In this document: positions 5,189 to 6,526 of the stretch, piece by piece
Position numbering within the stretch: the stretch's first letter is position 1
Layout: every line of letters starts with the position of its first letter
Program-made: the position numbers and the translations under genes
Notes under the pieces: model-generated
What the model saw: only the letters and a program-made list of their open reading frames with translations
Database searches by the model: none
Told to the model about the DNA's origin: nothing
Assembly (NCBI GenBank): GCA_009924965.1
Contig: RFQN01000081.1
Span: 1 to 6,526 of the forward strand
From: Verrucomicrobiota bacterium
Lineage (GTDB): Bacteria > Verrucomicrobiota > Verrucomicrobiia > Opitutales > UBA953
Direction: 5' to 3'
DNA: 6,526 nt

Positions 5189-6493
5189 TTAGGCCGTGGT
5201 GTAGGCCTCGAGCTTGCGCTGGACGCGCTTGGCCGAGAGCTGCGCGTAACGCGGAAGTCCCTGCTCGTAAGGCAGTTGCAGTTCACCTTGGATCAGGGGC
5301 TGCGCATAGCGGGCGAAATCGGGGTGGATGGACATCTTGTCTTCACCGATCCACTTCTCCGGGAAGGCCTTCACGCCGTTGGCGATGTCGGCCAGGGGGG
5401 CGAGGAGGGTCTCGACGCCGTACTGCTCCTTACCGGTGCGGCTCATGATGACCATCTTGCCGGTCTCACCCTTGACGGCGGCCTTGACGGCTTCGCGGCC
5501 GCAGAGCTTGGCTTCTTCGACGTCGGTCTTGGAAGCGCTGTGGGAAGCGGCGCGCTGGGCGATGCCGAGCTTGGAAGCGCGGGCCTTGACGCCCGAGAAG
5601 CGCTCTTCGACGAGCGTGCGGAGGTATTCGCCGGCGCCGCCGAGGACGGCGTGGCCGAAGGCGTCGGTGTTCGTGGTGTCGGCGCCGAGGAAGTTGCCGG
5701 CCTCGTCCTGCACGCCTTCGGAAACGACGACGAAGCAATGGAGGTTGGTCTTCAGGACTTCTTCGACGCGGCGGATGAAGGCATCGGCGTTGAAGGGGAC
5801 TTCCGGCAGGAGCACGATGTGCGGGGCCGAGCAGCTGTAATGGGTGTTCTTGGCGGCGTTCTTGGAGTCGTCGCGCTTGTCCTGGCGCTGGGCGAGGACG
5901 GAGGCGGCGGCGAGCCAACCCGCGTTGCGGCCCATCACTTCCAGCACGGAAACGAAGTCGTTGCGGCCCATGGCGGCGTTATCGAGCGACATTTCGCGGA
6001 CCGTCAGGGCGATGTGCTTGGCGACGGAACCGTAGCCCGGGCAGTGGTCGGTGAGGGGCAGGTCGTTGTCGATGGTCTTCGGCACGCCGATGACGCGGAG
6101 CTCGTAGCCGCGCTCCTTGGCGAGGGCGTCGATCTTGGCGGCGGTGTCCTGGGAGTCGTTGCCGCCGATGTAGTGGAAGTAACGGATGTTGTGCGCTTCG
6201 AAGACCTGGAGGATGCGGTCGAAGTCTTCCTGCTTCTTGACCTTGTAGCGGCAGGTGCCGAGGGCGGCGCCCGGGGTGTGCTCGAGGTTGCGCAGGGTCT
6301 GCTGGGACTCTTCGGCGAGGTCGATCAGCTGCTCGTGGAGGATGCCCTGGATGCCGTTGAGGCCACCGAGGATCTCGACGATTTCGTCTTCATGGTTCAA
6401 GGCCTCGGCAATGACACCGGCAAGGCTGGCGTTGATGACGGGCGTGGGACCGCCGCTTTGCGCGACGAGAAGGTTACCGGAGAAGGAAGACAT
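5189..6493 (-). CDS. pfp: Pyrophosphate-dependent 6-phosphofructokinase
   Basis: A 434-residue cytosolic glycolytic enzyme of the PFK family that converts fructose 6-phosphate to fructose 1,6-bisphosphate. Motifs in order are the N-terminal phosphate-binding SGGPTPVINAS (13-23), YIGGNDSQDTA (108-118), VPKTIDNDLP (137-146) with the likely catalytic base Asp142, and the sugar-phosphate-binding MGRNAGWLA (187-195). Lys139 replaces the Gly of ATP-dependent enzymes, and Asp113 replaces the Gly that lets ATP bind. Both changes are known markers of PPi use, so a reversible PPi-linked reaction is inferred. The later segment LGIAQRAASHSASKTD (309-324) replaces the LGxxQRGG segment of E. coli PFK. The ATG at 6493 gives the expected MSSFSGNLLVAQSGG start. 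The 33 bases visible upstream are pyrimidine-rich (CCTGTTCCCTCCC before the ATG), with no Shine-Dalgarno motif; the promoter lies outside the window. A terminator follows the gene. Confidence 0.95.
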   Translation of the reverse strand: MSSFSGNLLVAQSGGPTPVINASLAGVIAEALNHEDEIVEILGGLNGIQGILHEQLIDLAEESQQTLRNLEHTPGAALGTCRYKVKKQEDFDRILQVFEAHNIRYFHYIGGNDSQDTAAKIDALAKERGYELRVIGVPKTIDNDLPLTDHCPGYGSVAKHIALTVREMSLDNAAMGRNDFVSVLEVMGRNAGWLAAASVLAQRQDKRDDSKNAAKNTHYSCSAPHIVLLPEVPFNADAFIRRVEEVLKTNLHCFVVVSEGVQDEAGNFLGADTTNTDAFGHAVLGGAGEYLRTLVEERFSGVKARASKLGIAQRAASHSASKTDVEEAKLCGREAVKAAVKGETGKMVIMSRTGKEQYGVETLLAPLADIANGVKAFPEKWIGEDKMSIHPDFARYAQPLIQGELQLPYEQGLPRYAQLSAKRVQRKLEAYTTA

Positions 6494-6526
6494 GGGAGGG
6501 AACAGGTGAAAGGTGGGTTTTGGGAA

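Overview
This GC-rich window carries six genes, all on the minus strand, so the biology reads from right to left. The gene content is a PPi-type phosphofructokinase, a secreted FecR-domain protein with a low-complexity tail, a tmk-holB pair, and large secreted trypsin/PDZ proteins. Together with the near-absence of Shine-Dalgarno sequences, this suggests a Verrucomicrobiota-like (perhaps Opitutae) or other PVC-type Gram-negative bacterium. That placement is inferred from gene style and not proven. I see no phage, transposon, CRISPR, tRNA or rRNA signal, and the region looks chromosomal and core-like.

Right part (6493-5128): a complete pyrophosphate-dependent 6-phosphofructokinase, closed by a good intrinsic terminator. 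Middle (5127-3892): a short intergenic region with a weak candidate promoter and a small inverted repeat, then a monocistronic gene for an exported FecR-domain protein with a Pro/Thr-rich tail containing TQPGTT repeats, closed by a second strong terminator.

Left part (about 3890-1): a compact operon. tmk (thymidylate kinase) overlaps holB (DNA polymerase III delta') by 26 bp. holB is followed after one base by a secreted HtrA-like serine protease with an intact His-Asp-Ser triad and four consecutive PDZ domains. Nine bases further on, a second signal-peptide-bearing gene begins and runs off the left edge; its visible part resembles the N-terminus of another trypsin-like protease. The operon thus joins DNA precursor synthesis and replisome loading with envelope proteolysis, probably by co-transcription and not by a shared pathway.

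The most noteworthy items are the one-protease, four-PDZ architecture, the likely second protease behind it, the orphan FecR protein, and the lack of Shine-Dalgarno motifs at most starts. I found no convincing wholly new system. Many long reading frames on the plus strand are high-GC shadows of these genes.
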